Under the pieces are notes generated by a model, which did not search any database, was not told the DNA's origin, and saw only the letters and a program-made list of their open reading frames with translations. A stretch of 61,215 nucleotides of DNA from SIG440 sp045648175. Lineage in GTDB: Bacteria > Bacillota > Clostridia > Monoglobales > Monoglobaceae. The stretch is from NCBI GenBank assembly GCA_045648175.1, contig JAZRNN010000083.1:1-61215 (forward strand), read 5' to 3'. The position numbers and the translations under genes are program-made. Of this stretch, positions 8,346-17,131 are shown piece after piece (the stretch's first letter is position 1; each line of letters begins with the position of its first letter).

Positions 8346-10273
8346 TGGAAAAGAAAAAATTCTATCTGACAACAGCCATTGCGTATACATCACGCAAACC
8401 CCATATTGGCAATACCTATGAGGTTGTTCTTGCAGACGCTATTGCCAGATTTAAAAGATTTGAGGGTTATGACGTGTTCTTCCTTACAGGTACAGATGAG
8501 CACGGTCAGAAGATTGAACAGCTTGCAAACGAGGCAGGCATTTCACCCCAGCAGTATGTTGACGGTGTTGCAGGCGAAATCCGTACAATCTGGGATTTAA
8601 TGAACTCATCATACGATAAATTTATCAGAACAACAGACGACTACCACGTTGACAGCGTACAGAAGATTTTCAAAAAGCTCTATGACCAGGGCGATATTTA
8701 CAAGGATTCTTACACCGGTTGGTATTGTACTCCTTGTGAATCTTTCTGGACAGATACTCAGCTTGTTGACGGCAAGTGTCCCGACTGTGGACGTGAGGTA
8801 CACAAGGGCAACGAGGAAGCATACTTCTTTAAAATGAGCAAGTATCAGGCGGCTCTTGAAAAGCATATCGAGGAAAACCCTGATTTCATTCAACCCGAAT
8901 CCAGAAAGAAGGAAATGATAAACAACTTTATCAAGCCCGGTATTCAGGATTTGTGCGTATCACGTACAAGCATTAAATGGGGTATCCCCGTTACATTTGA
9001 TGATAAGCACACCATCTATGTATGGCTTGATGCTCTTACAAACTATATAAATGCACTTGGCTACACTCCAGACTCAAAGGGCGAATTGTATAATAAATAT
9101 TGGCCTGCAGATGTGCATATTATAGGTAAGGATATTTTAAGATTCCACACAATTTACTGGCCTATTTTCCTGATGGCTCTTGGCGAGCCTTTGCCCAAGA
9201 AGGTGTTTGGGCACCCATGGCTTCTCAGCGGCGATGATAAGATGAGTAAATCATTGGGCAATGTTATCTATGCGGATGACTTAGTACGTCATTTTGGCAC
9301 AGATGCGATAAGATATTATCTCCTTCATGAGATGCCTTATGCTCAGGACGGCACCATCACTTACGAAAAGATTGTAAGTTCATATAATACCGACCTTGCA
9401 AATGTATTGGGTAACCTTGCAAACCGTACAGTTGCTATGGTTAATAAGTATTTTGAAGGTATTGTTCCCAATAAGGAAGCTGCAACCGAATTTGATGCAG
9501 ATTTGGCAGCAGTTGCTGAAAAGGCAAAGGCTGATGTTGTGGCATTGATGGATGAATACCGCACCGCAGACGCACTGGATGCACTTTGGACAATTGCAAA
9601 CCGTGCAAATAAATATATTGACGAAACAATGCCCTGGGCACTTGCCAAGGATGATGCACAGATTGGCACATTAAAGACTGTTATGTATAATCTTGTTGAG
9701 GCTCTTCGCTGGATTGCATCACTTCTTGCACCGTTTATGCCCGAAACTGCCGAAAAGCTGACTGCGGCACTTGGCGCAGATGCATATACGCTTGACCAGC
9801 TTGTGAGCTTTGGCACCGCAGAGGCAGGACAAAAAGTTGGCGAGGCGGCAATGTTGTTTGCAAGAATTGATGCTGAAAAGAAGCTTGCTGAAATCGAAGA
9901 AGAAAATGTGGCAAATAAAGCCCCTGCAATCGAAATCGAACCCTTTAAGGCAGATATCGACTTTGAAAAGTTCCTTGACCTTGACATCCGTGTGGGCAAG
10001 GTGCTTGAATGTGATCCTGTTCCCAAATCATCAAAGCTTTTGAGGTTTATAATAGAGACAGGCAGCGAAACAAGACAGATTTTATCAGGCGTTGCAAAGT
10101 TCTGCAAGCCCGAGGATATGATTGGTAAGAATGTTCTGTTTGTTGCAAACTTCCCGCCAAGAAAGATGATGGGTCTTGAGTCAAACGGAATGATTTTGAG
10201 TGCTGAATATAAGGATGACCTTAATGTTATAACCGTTGATGAGAACATTCAAAGTGGTGCACAGCTCGTTTAA
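8345..10273 (+). CDS. metG: methionyl-tRNA synthetase
   Basis: MetG charges tRNA-Met. The 642-residue form has a fused C-terminal tRNA-binding domain. The class I signature reads HIGN (near residue 21) and KMSKS (in DDKMSKSLGN near residue 300). A zinc knuckle with CxxC pairs (CTPC ... CPDC) lies near residues 127-160. The C-terminal OB-fold domain begins about residue 530 (DFEKFLDLDIRVGKV). The start overlaps the ruvB stop. Confidence 0.98.
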   Translation: MEKKKFYLTTAIAYTSRKPHIGNTYEVVLADAIARFKRFEGYDVFFLTGTDEHGQKIEQLANEAGISPQQYVDGVAGEIRTIWDLMNSSYDKFIRTTDDYHVDSVQKIFKKLYDQGDIYKDSYTGWYCTPCESFWTDTQLVDGKCPDCGREVHKGNEEAYFFKMSKYQAALEKHIEENPDFIQPESRKKEMINNFIKPGIQDLCVSRTSIKWGIPVTFDDKHTIYVWLDALTNYINALGYTPDSKGELYNKYWPADVHIIGKDILRFHTIYWPIFLMALGEPLPKKVFGHPWLLSGDDKMSKSLGNVIYADDLVRHFGTDAIRYYLLHEMPYAQDGTITYEKIVSSYNTDLANVLGNLANRTVAMVNKYFEGIVPNKEAATEFDADLAAVAEKAKADVVALMDEYRTADALDALWTIANRANKYIDETMPWALAKDDAQIGTLKTVMYNLVEALRWIASLLAPFMPETAEKLTAALGADAYTLDQLVSFGTAEAGQKVGEAAMLFARIDAEKKLAEIEEENVANKAPAIEIEPFKADIDFEKFLDLDIRVGKVLECDPVPKSSKLLRFIIETGSETRQILSGVAKFCKPEDMIGKNVLFVANFPPRKMMGLESNGMILSAEYKDDLNVITVDENIQSGAQLV

Positions 10274-10287
10274 TTTAGGAGGATATT

Positions 10288-11490
10288 ATGAGTATTTTCA
10301 ACAAGGCAGACATTCTTCTGCCCGAATGTATTGATATGGAAAAATGGAGTGTGGTTGCATGCGACCAATACACTGCTCAGCCCGAATATTGGGAAAGAGT
10401 TAAAGAATTTGTAGGCGATACACCTTCAACACTTAACATTGTTTACCCCGAGGCGTTTTTGTCGGAGGGTGATGCAAGGATTGCGGCTATCAACAATTCA
10501 ATGGAAGAATATCTTGCAAATGAGATATTTGTTGCCCTGGAGGACAGCTTGATTTATGTTGAACGTACAATGAACAGCGGCAGAATCCGCCGTGGCGTTG
10601 TTGGAGCAATTGATTTGGAGGAATACGACTTTTCAAAAGGCTCCAAAAGTGCAATTCGTGCAACAGAAGGAACAATTCTTTCAAGAATTCCACCAAGAGT
10701 TAAAATTCGTGAGAATGCTCCGCTTGAACTTCCGCATGCAATTTTGCTTGTTGATGATATAGCGGATTATATTATCGGCGGAATTGAAAAAACAAAACCT
10801 CTTTATGACTTTGACCTTATGGAAGGCGGTGGCCATATTGCAGGTTGGCACATTCGTGGCGACGAGGCTGATGCAGTAATCGGCAGAATTAATAAGTTTG
10901 CCAAGGATGCACCTGACAATCTTGTATTTGCCGTGGGAGATGGAAATCATTCACTTGCGACTGCAAAAACCTGTTGGGATAATCTGAAAAATACACTTAC
11001 CGAAGAAGAACAGAAAAACCATCCTGCAAGATTTTGTCTTGTGGAGCTTGAAAATATTCACGACGATGCTCTTGAATTTGAACCTATCCACAGAATAGTG
11101 TTTGGCAGGGGTATTGCAGATGTAAAGTCAGCACTTTCGGAGTATTATCTGGTTTCGGATACTGCGACAGATGGCGCTCAGGAGATAGTTCTCGTTGCTG
11201 GTGAGTATACCGAGAGCGTTTTTGTCACCAATCCGTCATCCAATCTTACTGTTGGAACACTCCAGAACTTCCTTGACAGTATGGGATACGAGCTTGATTA
11301 CATACACGGTGATGATGTGGTAAGACAGCTTTCTGACCGTGAGGATGCGGTAGGATTTTTGCTTCCCTGCCCACAGAAATCAGAGCTTTTTGAAACTGTT
11401 ATTGTTGACGGCGCCCTCCCCCGAAAGACCTTTTCAATGGGCGAGGCAAATGAAAAACGCTTCTATCTTGAGGCAAAGAAAATTATCTAA
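10288..11490 (+). CDS. DUF1015 family protein
   Basis: A 400-residue cytosolic protein with the hallmark FAVGDGNHSLATAK (around residue 215) of DUF1015. These proteins are common beside core genes in Clostridia and their reaction is unknown. The ATG follows TTAGGAGGATATT, 14 nt after metG, so it is probably in the same transcript. No signal peptide or membrane segment is visible. Confidence 0.88.
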   Translation: MSIFNKADILLPECIDMEKWSVVACDQYTAQPEYWERVKEFVGDTPSTLNIVYPEAFLSEGDARIAAINNSMEEYLANEIFVALEDSLIYVERTMNSGRIRRGVVGAIDLEEYDFSKGSKSAIRATEGTILSRIPPRVKIRENAPLELPHAILLVDDIADYIIGGIEKTKPLYDFDLMEGGGHIAGWHIRGDEADAVIGRINKFAKDAPDNLVFAVGDGNHSLATAKTCWDNLKNTLTEEEQKNHPARFCLVELENIHDDALEFEPIHRIVFGRGIADVKSALSEYYLVSDTATDGAQEIVLVAGEYTESVFVTNPSSNLTVGTLQNFLDSMGYELDYIHGDDVVRQLSDREDAVGFLLPCPQKSELFETVIVDGALPRKTFSMGEANEKRFYLEAKKII

Positions 11491-11549
11491 AATGTTATTC
11501 GGGGCGGCAGATGCCGTCCCGAAAAAAATGCAACTATACAGGTGATAAA

Positions 11550-12752
11550 ATGAAAGGTAAACTCGGATTTGAACATACAATGCGCGCGTGTTATATCGGT
11601 GCGTTTTCACAGGCAATTGTGTGCAATTTTATGCCTCTTTTGTTTGTTATTTTCAATAAGGATTACGGAATTGCACTTGGACTTGTAACCCTGATTGCTA
11701 CCCTTAATTTTGTAATGCAGTTGATAATGGATTGCATTTCGGTTTCGTTTATTGATAAGGTCAGTTATCGTGCAACCATTATCTCCGCTAATCTCTTGAC
11801 GGGATTAGGTTTTTTGGTTCTTGGGATTGTTGCTCCTCTTGTAGAGAATACATATGCCGCAATTATCTTTTCGGTACTTTTGTTCTCGGCAGGGGGCGGT
11901 GTTTATGAGGTTATGCTGAGCCCCATTGTTGAGGCGTGTCCGTCTGAAAATAAGGCGGCATCTATGAGCTTTTTGCACTCTATGTATGGGTTTGGCTCGG
12001 TTGGTACCATTTTGATAACAAATATTCTTTTGTTTTTATTCGGCAAGGAAAACTGGTACTGGATTGCCGTTTTATGGGCACTTGTTCCCCTTTGCAATGC
12101 GGTGTATTTTTATTTTGTACCAATCAACAAAATTGTTGAAAACAGCGAAAGAATGCCTATGCACAAACTGTTCAGGCGCAAGAGCTTTCTTATATTCTTT
12201 TTGATTATGTTCTGCAGCGGTGCAACCGAGATTGCTATGAGCCAGTGGGCATCGGCATTTGCTGAAAGCTCCCTTGGAATCTCAAAGGCTCTGGGTGATA
12301 TTTTGGGGCCGTGTACATTTGCACTTATGCTGGCGTTTTCCAGAGTGTTTTATTCAAAAATGGCTGATAAAATCAACCTTGCAAAATATCTGCTTGGATG
12401 CGGTATTGCCACCATTGTCCTCTATATATTTACGGCTACACTCCCGTTTAGAATTGCGGCGATAATTTGTTGCGGTATGTGCGGTTTTACTGCCGGAATA
12501 ATGTGGCCTGCTACACTTTCGCTTATGTCAAATACATATCCCAAAGGCGGTGCAGCAATGTTCGGGCTTATTGCAATAGCGGGAGATCTTGGCTGTACTC
12601 TTGGCCCTACAACAGTTGGTATGGTGTCTTCAATGTTAGGTGATGAACTCAGCACAGGAATTCTTATTGCCTGTGTTTTCCCGATACTATTGGTAATAGG
12701 TGTATTACTTTTAATGAGAAGAATAAGGAAACATCCTGAGATTAATCTGTAA
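11550..12752 (+). CDS. MFS transporter
   Basis: About 400 residues with roughly twelve hydrophobic spans and short charged loops, including a cytosolic loop near the middle (SERMPMHKLFRRKS) as in major facilitator proteins. The substrate cannot be told; the fold resembles sugar or fucose-permease-like MFS members. The frame is open 13 codons upstream, but the ATG at 11550 has CAGGTGATAAA before it and was chosen. A strong terminator follows. Confidence 0.85.
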   Translation: MKGKLGFEHTMRACYIGAFSQAIVCNFMPLLFVIFNKDYGIALGLVTLIATLNFVMQLIMDCISVSFIDKVSYRATIISANLLTGLGFLVLGIVAPLVENTYAAIIFSVLLFSAGGGVYEVMLSPIVEACPSENKAASMSFLHSMYGFGSVGTILITNILLFLFGKENWYWIAVLWALVPLCNAVYFYFVPINKIVENSERMPMHKLFRRKSFLIFFLIMFCSGATEIAMSQWASAFAESSLGISKALGDILGPCTFALMLAFSRVFYSKMADKINLAKYLLGCGIATIVLYIFTATLPFRIAAIICCGMCGFTAGIMWPATLSLMSNTYPKGGAAMFGLIAIAGDLGCTLGPTTVGMVSSMLGDELSTGILIACVFPILLVIGVLLLMRRIRKHPEINL

Positions 12753-12792
12753 AAGAAAAAAGGGCTGTCCGCGCGGACAGCCCTTTTAAAAT
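12753..12792. terminator. bidirectional terminator
   Basis: AAAAGGGCTGTCC and GGACAGCCCTTTT form a perfect 13-bp stem around GCGC, with A and T runs on either side. It separates the MFS gene from the convergent remnant. Confidence 0.92.
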
Positions 12793-12802
12793 GCTTTTGA
12801 AA

Positions 12803-13094
12803 TTAGTTACATTCAGCAACCAACGGACCTGCAAGTTCCTTAAGATAGAACAGCTTTCCGGGGAGTGTGGGAATGTAAGATGATGTTATGCTTGTGTCAG
12901 GACCGTAGTGGAGAGTGGTTAAGAAGCTCATACCCTGCCAGCCCATACCACGTCCAAGCGCGCCGTCACAGCTGCCGATTGCATAATTAGCCTGAAGGAA
13001 AAGACCGGGGCCGATTGTGTTTGCACGGCAGGGAACCAATGTTGTACGGCTCTTAAAGTTTGTGATAGCGTTTTGTTCGATTGTCAAAGGCGTA
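12803..13094 (-). pseudogene. 3' remnant of an unrecognised gene
   Basis: On the minus strand a protein-like frame reads KLTPLTIEQNAITN to the stop after GPLVAECN, about 95 residues. It breaks at about 13095, where a fragment of a different gene begins on the other strand. Upstream of that point the frame only continues as the antisense of the ROK remnant. The segment is rich in Gly and Cys with a GALGRGMGWQG stretch. I do not recognise the family. It looks like the C-terminal third or less of a deleted gene. Confidence 0.55.
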
Positions 13095-13095
13095 A

Positions 13096-13410
13096 GCTTT
13101 GCAGCAATACGATAAGTCTGCAAAATTGGCTGTTGAGGAATGTGGTAAATATCTGGGGATTGGTCTTGCCAATCTGGTGAATTTATGCAAATCTCTGGCA
13201 ATAGTAATCAATATGGGCGTGTATGTAAAAATACGGCCTATGCTTGAATACGCATTAAAGGAAATGACGAGCCGTGCATACCCTGTGCTTTTGCAGGATT
13301 TGGAAATACGAGAGGTAACTATCAGCGAAGAAAATACCATAAAGGGTGCTGCATTTAATCTGTGTGACAGACTGTTTGATATTGAATATCCCAAAAATAT
13401 AGTTGAATAG
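13096..13410 (+). pseudogene. ROK-family C-terminal remnant
   Basis: About 104 residues match the C-terminal part of ROK proteins (sugar kinases and NagC/XylR-type repressors): EECGKYLGIGLANLVNL, then AYPVLLQDLEIRE and a tail IKGAAFNLCDRLF. The N-terminal two thirds (ATP site, zinc motif, any HTH) are absent. The usual VIGGG motif is changed to VINMG, so even the surviving part has drifted. It has no ribosome site. A terminator follows. Confidence 0.75.
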
Positions 13411-13412
13411 TA

Positions 13413-13441
13413 AGAAAAACCCGTTGCATAACGGGTTTTTC
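13413..13441 (+). terminator. terminator after ROK remnant
   Basis: AAAAACCCGTT - GCAT - AACGGGTTTTT. It still serves the remnant and may work both ways for the small minus-strand gene beside it. Confidence 0.85.
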
Positions 13442-13449
13442 ATTACTTA

Positions 13450-13626
13450 TTACTTCTCTTTATCGCTAGAGCAGACTTTAAATTTTGTTACCTTTGCAGA
13501 GTTATTTTCACTTTCGCCTTCTTCTATGTAGGCTTCTTCTGTGTCAATCTGTGCCTTTTGCAATATTTCTATGGCATCTGTTATGGCATTAAAAAGACGA
13601 AAATAGAGTTTTTTGTAGTTAACCAT
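13450..13626 (-). CDS. small hypothetical protein
   Basis: A 58-residue protein beginning MVNYKKLYFRLF, predicted mostly helical with an acidic C-terminal half (EEAYIEEGESE). The ATG at 13626 is preceded by AGAAAGGA at good spacing. I chose it over a longer frame starting at 13662, which lacks a ribosome site. Similar 60-residue proteins occur widely in clostridial genomes, but I know no function. Confidence 0.5.
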   Translation of the reverse strand: MVNYKKLYFRLFNAITDAIEILQKAQIDTEEAYIEEGESENNSAKVTKFKVCSSDKEK

Positions 13627-13757
13627 TGTAAAATTCCTTTCTAAAGAACAAAGCGGATACACCGCTCGCTACAGGCGGCGGTCGTAGCAATAACGCTTTG
13701 TTTGCCCATGTGCATTTCGGCATAGCCGAAAATCTTGCACGGGCATTAAATTAAGGG

Positions 13758-13799
13758 TTTAATATAATAGGAAATTACGTAATTTCCTATTATATTAAA
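13758..13799. repeat. 42-bp perfect palindrome
   Basis: Every base from 13758 to 13778 pairs with 13799 back to 13779, centred on TTACGTAA, with no loop. On DNA it could extrude as a cruciform; as RNA it would be one long stem. It lies between a GC-rich hairpin and a MITE-like element. Confidence 0.85.
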
Positions 13800-13847
13800 A
13801 AATGCGACAACCGAAGTTGCCGCACAAAAACGCAAACTCCGATAGTC

Positions 13848-13987
13848 GCTAAACCAATTTAAAATGAATGGGGTATAAGCCATGTCAATTTTTAAAGGAA
13901 TTTGCATTTTTAACAAATTCATAAAAATTAACATGACTAAAAAAAGTATAAAAATACCCCCTACAAATAATATTAAATTGGTTTAGC
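13848..13987. mobile_element. MITE-like 140-nt inverted-repeat element
   Basis: The two ends GCTAAACCAATTTAA and TTAAATTGGTTTAGC are perfect 15-nt inverted repeats. Inside, in matching order, are GGGGTAT / ATACCCC, CATGTCAATTTTTA / TAAAAATTAACATG (one mismatch) and GAATTTG / CAAATTC. The whole element therefore folds into one long imperfect hairpin. It has no coding capacity. That is the build of a miniature inverted-repeat element, though a structured RNA is possible. Confidence 0.65.
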
Positions 13988-14069
13988 ATAATTATAATAC
14001 CACAAAACCAGAAAAATTACAATAGAAATTTGATAAAAACTTGCAAATGCGAGTGCACTTTGCGAATGA

Positions 14070-14098
14070 TTGACAATATTCATAGTTTTTGTTATAAT
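14070..14098 (+). promoter_or_regulatory. promoter of gtrA-like operon
   Basis: TTGACA and TATAAT are separated by exactly 17 nt, ending 94 nt before the gtrA-like ATG. Both hexamers match the sigma-A consensus perfectly. Confidence 0.85.
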
Positions 14099-14192
14099 TT
14101 ATACATATTTTAAGACAGAACCAAGCGACTAAAATGATTGACTTTATTCAGACCTGTGAAAAAAGACGATTTCGTCAGATTGAGGTGTGCGG

Positions 14193-14594
14193 ATGAAGAG
14201 TTTTATCAAAAAGAACCGTGAAATGATTTTATATATGGCTTTCGGGGCGATTACCGTCGCAGTAAATTTTTTGACATATTTTATTATGTCAAAAATTAAC
14301 GATAATACTGCGGCAGATACTGCTGTGGCATTGATTGCGTCAATAATTGTTGCCTATTCAACCAATCGCACAATGGTCTTTAAAAGTAAGCATTACGGTG
14401 CCAAAGCCGTATTTTTGGAATTTATTTCCTTTCTGGCTTGTCGGTTGTTTTCGGGCGTTATGGATATAATAATTATGGTCGTGTTTGTTGATTTTTTTCA
14501 TTACAACGACCTGCTAATAAAGTTGATTTCCAATGTTTTTGTGATAATATTTAATTATGCTGCCAGCAAATGGCTTATTTTTAAAAGAAGATAG
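14193..14594 (+). CDS. GtrA-like membrane protein
   Basis: A 133-residue protein with four hydrophobic spans and the GtrA-type opening (LYMAFGAITVAVNFLTYF), followed by YSTNRTMVFKS and a final NYAASKWLIFKRR. GtrA proteins are thought to move lipid-linked sugars across the membrane for glycosylation of surface polymers. The ATG at 14193 follows GAGG by 7 nt. An in-frame GTG two codons earlier is too close to that site. It leads a three-gene operon with two exported proteins. Confidence 0.85.
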   Translation: MKSFIKKNREMILYMAFGAITVAVNFLTYFIMSKINDNTAADTAVALIASIIVAYSTNRTMVFKSKHYGAKAVFLEFISFLACRLFSGVMDIIIMVVFVDFFHYNDLLIKLISNVFVIIFNYAASKWLIFKRR

Positions 14595-14620
14595 ACCTTT
14601 GGTTTCAGGAGGCCGGATTT

Positions 14621-15457
14621 GTGATAAACAAAATTATACTTGTATTTTTAATTATAACACTGATTTTTTCTGTTCCCGTTGTGGCTGAAAGCAGCGATAC
14701 GGTTAGTGTTCCTGTGCTTATGTATCATTCGGTGGGCGATGGTGACGAAATTGTTATAATATCCCCCGAAAATTTCAGAAGCCATCTTGAGGCAATAAAG
14801 CAAAACGGCTTTACCCCTATTTCACTTGACGAACTTATAAAGTTTGTTGATTACGGCTTTCCGCTTCCCGAAAAGCCCGTTTGCATAACCTTTGATGATG
14901 GGTATCTTGACAATTTTACAGTGGCTTTTCCTATGCTTAAGGAGTATGGCTTCAAGGCAACAATTTTTGCCATCGTCAGCTCGGTGGGCAAAGAAACATA
15001 CAAAAATACAAGCTATGGGATTACTCCGCATTTCAGCTATGACCAGGCAAGAGAAATGGTAGATTCAGGTCTGATTTCGGTGCAGAGCCATACTTATGAT
15101 ATGCACCAAAGTAAAAAGTTTGAAAGCGGTGAAGCAAGGGAAACCGTCTTGCGTTTTGAAAATGAAAGCCTGATGGACTATATTTCTCGTTTTCAGAGTG
15201 ATTTTATGACTTCAAAAACCATTCTTGAAACCGAACTCAAAAAACCTCTTGTTGGGTTTGCATATCCTTTAGGTAAATATAATGCCGTCACCGATTATAT
15301 TCTTAAAAGCAACGGCGTAAGGGTAACTATGGCTACCTCTACGGGTATGAATTATATAAAAGCATATGATAAAAACAGCTTATACAACCTTAACCGATAC
15401 AACATTTACAACGGAATAAGTTCACAACAACTGATAAAATGGCTAAGCGGAGATTAA
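14621..15457 (+). CDS. exported polysaccharide deacetylase
   Basis: A 278-residue protein with an N-terminal signal-like segment (IILVFLIITLIFSVPVVAES). The NodB-type catalytic core follows: VCITFDDGYLDN (metal and base Asp pair), VQSHTYDMH (metal His pair) and a late GFAYPLGKYN. It likely removes N-acetyl groups from a cell-surface polysaccharide or peptidoglycan. The start is GTG at 14621, 6 nt after AGGAGG. It lies 26 nt after the GtrA-like gene and overlaps upstream sequence of the next gene. Confidence 0.9.
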   Translation: MINKIILVFLIITLIFSVPVVAESSDTVSVPVLMYHSVGDGDEIVIISPENFRSHLEAIKQNGFTPISLDELIKFVDYGFPLPEKPVCITFDDGYLDNFTVAFPMLKEYGFKATIFAIVSSVGKETYKNTSYGITPHFSYDQAREMVDSGLISVQSHTYDMHQSKKFESGEARETVLRFENESLMDYISRFQSDFMTSKTILETELKKPLVGFAYPLGKYNAVTDYILKSNGVRVTMATSTGMNYIKAYDKNSLYNLNRYNIYNGISSQQLIKWLSGD

Positions 15458-15459
15458 TT

Positions 15460-16818
15460 ATGAAGAAGAAAATAGCTATGCTGATTGCATTGATGCTGAT
15501 TGTTTTACCCAAAGCCACGTATGCTCAGCAGAATTTAGAAGTTAATATCTCGACAGAAGAATATACAGAGCTTGTCTATATCGACGGCGGTGAAGAAGTC
15601 ATTCCCCGACAGAAGGTTTTTGGTGATACAGCGCGGATATCAGATGTTGTTCCGCAAAATATCGGGAAAATCTTTCGTGGATGGCGTATTGACGGGAATA
15701 AGGAACTCTTTAAACCCGGTCAGCAAATCAGGGTCAAAGACGATGTGATGCTGAGTGCCGTGTGGGAGGACGGAAAGCTTCCTGAATTAAAGCTGAAGGC
15801 TGTATCGGATAAAGACGGCAATGTAACCTTCAGCCTTGATTTTTCTTACGGCGGGTTTATGAATTATGCATCATACGCGGTACACACCCGCAACCTGACA
15901 ACGGCTGATGAGAATGTTTTTGAAATAACTGACGGCAAGATTACCATTGACAGCTTGCCTACGGGTCAGTATAAAGCGTTTTTGCTTGCAAAGAAATATG
16001 ACATTGAATACCTAAGTGATGAAGTGAACTTTGTGGTTCTTTCGGGTATGACGGCGTCCGATGATACTCTTAAGCTTGTTATGGATGGTAAAGATTTGAT
16101 TTTTGCTGACGAACAGCCACAGCTGATAAGCGGTTATACATATATTGCAATCAGGCAGTTTTGCGAAAGTATGGATGCCCGCGTTCTTTGGCGCGATGAA
16201 GACCGCAGCGCAACCATTACCCTTGGCGGAACAATAATTAAAGTGTTTGAAAATTCAAACCAATGTGTGGTCAACGGCACTGTTGAGACGCTTCCTGTAA
16301 AAACTATTATAAAAAACGGCAGAATGTTACTTCCGCTGCGTTCTGTGGCAGAATTCTGTAATGCTGAAATTGTGTGGGACGACAACCGTACGGTTTATAT
16401 TTACCGCGGAATAGGTGACATTTTTGACGAAAATATGATGTATATCCGCATCACTGACGGAAAGTATCTAGGCATAGACGAAGCTGAAGTCGCACTAAAA
16501 GACACGGCTGATTATGGTTGCGGATGGATATTTGATGCTATTGACGGGGCAAAAGGGCTTTATGCTATTTATAGCTCTGCGGACCTTGAAAAACCTTTAC
16601 AGGTGGAAGAAAGTGTGATTGTTTTGGGCCAACAGGTGATAATGGATAAAACAACCGGTTTTGACGGACATCTGTGGAAGCTTAGCCAAAACAATGACGG
16701 AACCTTTGCCATATCCCCCGCCAACAATCCTGAACTTTTTTTCGATGCTGAAAATATGTGTTTGAGCGAAAATGAAGTAGTATTTGATATAAATTATATA
16801 GGTAGCCTTGAATTATAG
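15460..16818 (+). CDS. exported protein with copper amine oxidase-like stalk domain
   Basis: A 452-residue exported protein. After a signal peptide (MKKKIAMLIALMLIVLP) there is an InlB/Flg_new-like strand unit with FRGWRIDG and AVWED, a fibronectin-like middle, then a copper-amine-oxidase N1-like domain (SGYTYIAIRQFCESM ... LLPLRSVAEFCNAEI) that mediates wall or protein contacts in Firmicutes. The C-terminal third, with repeated LW/F..I units, could be a beta-trefoil. No LPxTG or SLH is present. The ATG at 15460 follows GCGGAGA. It probably acts with the upstream deacetylase at the cell surface. Confidence 0.8.
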   Translation: MKKKIAMLIALMLIVLPKATYAQQNLEVNISTEEYTELVYIDGGEEVIPRQKVFGDTARISDVVPQNIGKIFRGWRIDGNKELFKPGQQIRVKDDVMLSAVWEDGKLPELKLKAVSDKDGNVTFSLDFSYGGFMNYASYAVHTRNLTTADENVFEITDGKITIDSLPTGQYKAFLLAKKYDIEYLSDEVNFVVLSGMTASDDTLKLVMDGKDLIFADEQPQLISGYTYIAIRQFCESMDARVLWRDEDRSATITLGGTIIKVFENSNQCVVNGTVETLPVKTIIKNGRMLLPLRSVAEFCNAEIVWDDNRTVYIYRGIGDIFDENMMYIRITDGKYLGIDEAEVALKDTADYGCGWIFDAIDGAKGLYAIYSSADLEKPLQVEESVIVLGQQVIMDKTTGFDGHLWKLSQNNDGTFAISPANNPELFFDAENMCLSENEVVFDINYIGSLEL

Positions 16819-16850
16819 AAAAAACAGCCACAGATTGTGGCTGTTTTTTG
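16817..16850. terminator. bidirectional terminator shared with cotJC
   Basis: AAAAAACAGCCACA - GATT - TGTGGCTGTTTTTT. It ends the plus-strand operon and lies just after the minus-strand cotJC stop at 16857. Confidence 0.92.
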
Positions 16851-16856
16851 TGCTTG

Positions 16857-16931
16857 CTATCTGTCTTTTTTAATACCCATATAAAATGTGTCACGGCTTG
16901 CCGGTTTGTTCTGAATTGAGTCAAGCGCTTC
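16857..16931 (-). pseudogene. cotJC: cotJC 3' segment (last 25 codons)
   Basis: On the minus strand this reads EALDSIQNKPASRDTFYMG and ends IKKDR-stop. It is the C-terminal end of a CotJC-like manganese-catalase-fold coat protein (family members end RFGEAL...). The rest of the gene is 15.4 kb away at 32302-32737. Joining plus-strand base 16931 to 32303 restores HFQRFG-EALDSIQ exactly in frame. That makes this an interrupted, potentially restorable gene segment, not a random remnant. Its terminator (16817-16850) is intact. Confidence 0.85.
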
Positions 16932-16940
16932 AGCGAACTG
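16925..16940. other. left attachment junction of element 1
   Basis: The host side reads GCGCT and the element side GCGAACTG around the shared TCA at 16930-16932. The other junction has TCACCGAA at 32301-32308. The common pattern TCA-N-CGAA fits a short serine-integrase core. Confidence 0.75.
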
Positions 16941-16955
16941 AGCATTGCAAGTAAA

Positions 16956-17072
16956 ATGCTACAGAGCGTGATAATATGGGGCTTTGTGGACTTTGGAAAT
17001 GAGCTTCAAAATATTACTTACTTGCCTACTAATTTTGAAATGGAACTTACTCTTTTAAGTGAAATGTATTGA
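16956..17072 (+). pseudogene. possible short remnant reading frame
   Basis: A 38-codon frame (MLQSVIIWGFVDFGNELQ...) starts 24 nt inside the left end. It has no clear ribosome site, and the promoter of the next gene overlaps its stop. It may be a relic of a larger gene, or noncoding. Confidence 0.25.
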
Positions 17073-17097
17073 AAATAAATGTCAAACGTGGTATAAT
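17069..17097 (+). promoter_or_regulatory. promoter at left end of element 1
   Basis: TTGAAA (17069-17074), a 17-nt spacer, then TATAAT (17092-17097), about 35 nt before the first gene's start codon. Confidence 0.8.
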
Positions 17098-17131
17098 CTT
17101 CATAGAACATTGTTTTGGAGGTAAATGACAA

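Larger units (their letters stand above)
13627..14192. other. repeat-rich intergenic region
   Basis: No gene is visible in this 566-nt gap. It holds a nested hairpin (13704-13744: outer GCCC..GGGC, inner TTTCGGC / GCCGAAA), a 42-bp perfect palindrome (13758-13799), a short GC-rich stretch with GCGACAACCGAAGTTGCCGC-like self-complementarity (13804-13823), a 140-nt hairpin element (13848-13987) and the promoter of the next operon (14070-14098). Confidence 0.7.

Noticed and set aside
9361..10248. 295-residue minus-strand frame in metG
   Set aside because: It is the shadow of metG; composition is Ser/Ala-rich low complexity with no ribosome site.
13090..13100. Cloning artefact at the AAGCTT on the deletion scar
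   Set aside because: A single HindIII-like hexamer is expected by chance about every 4 kb; nothing else suggests vector or chimera.
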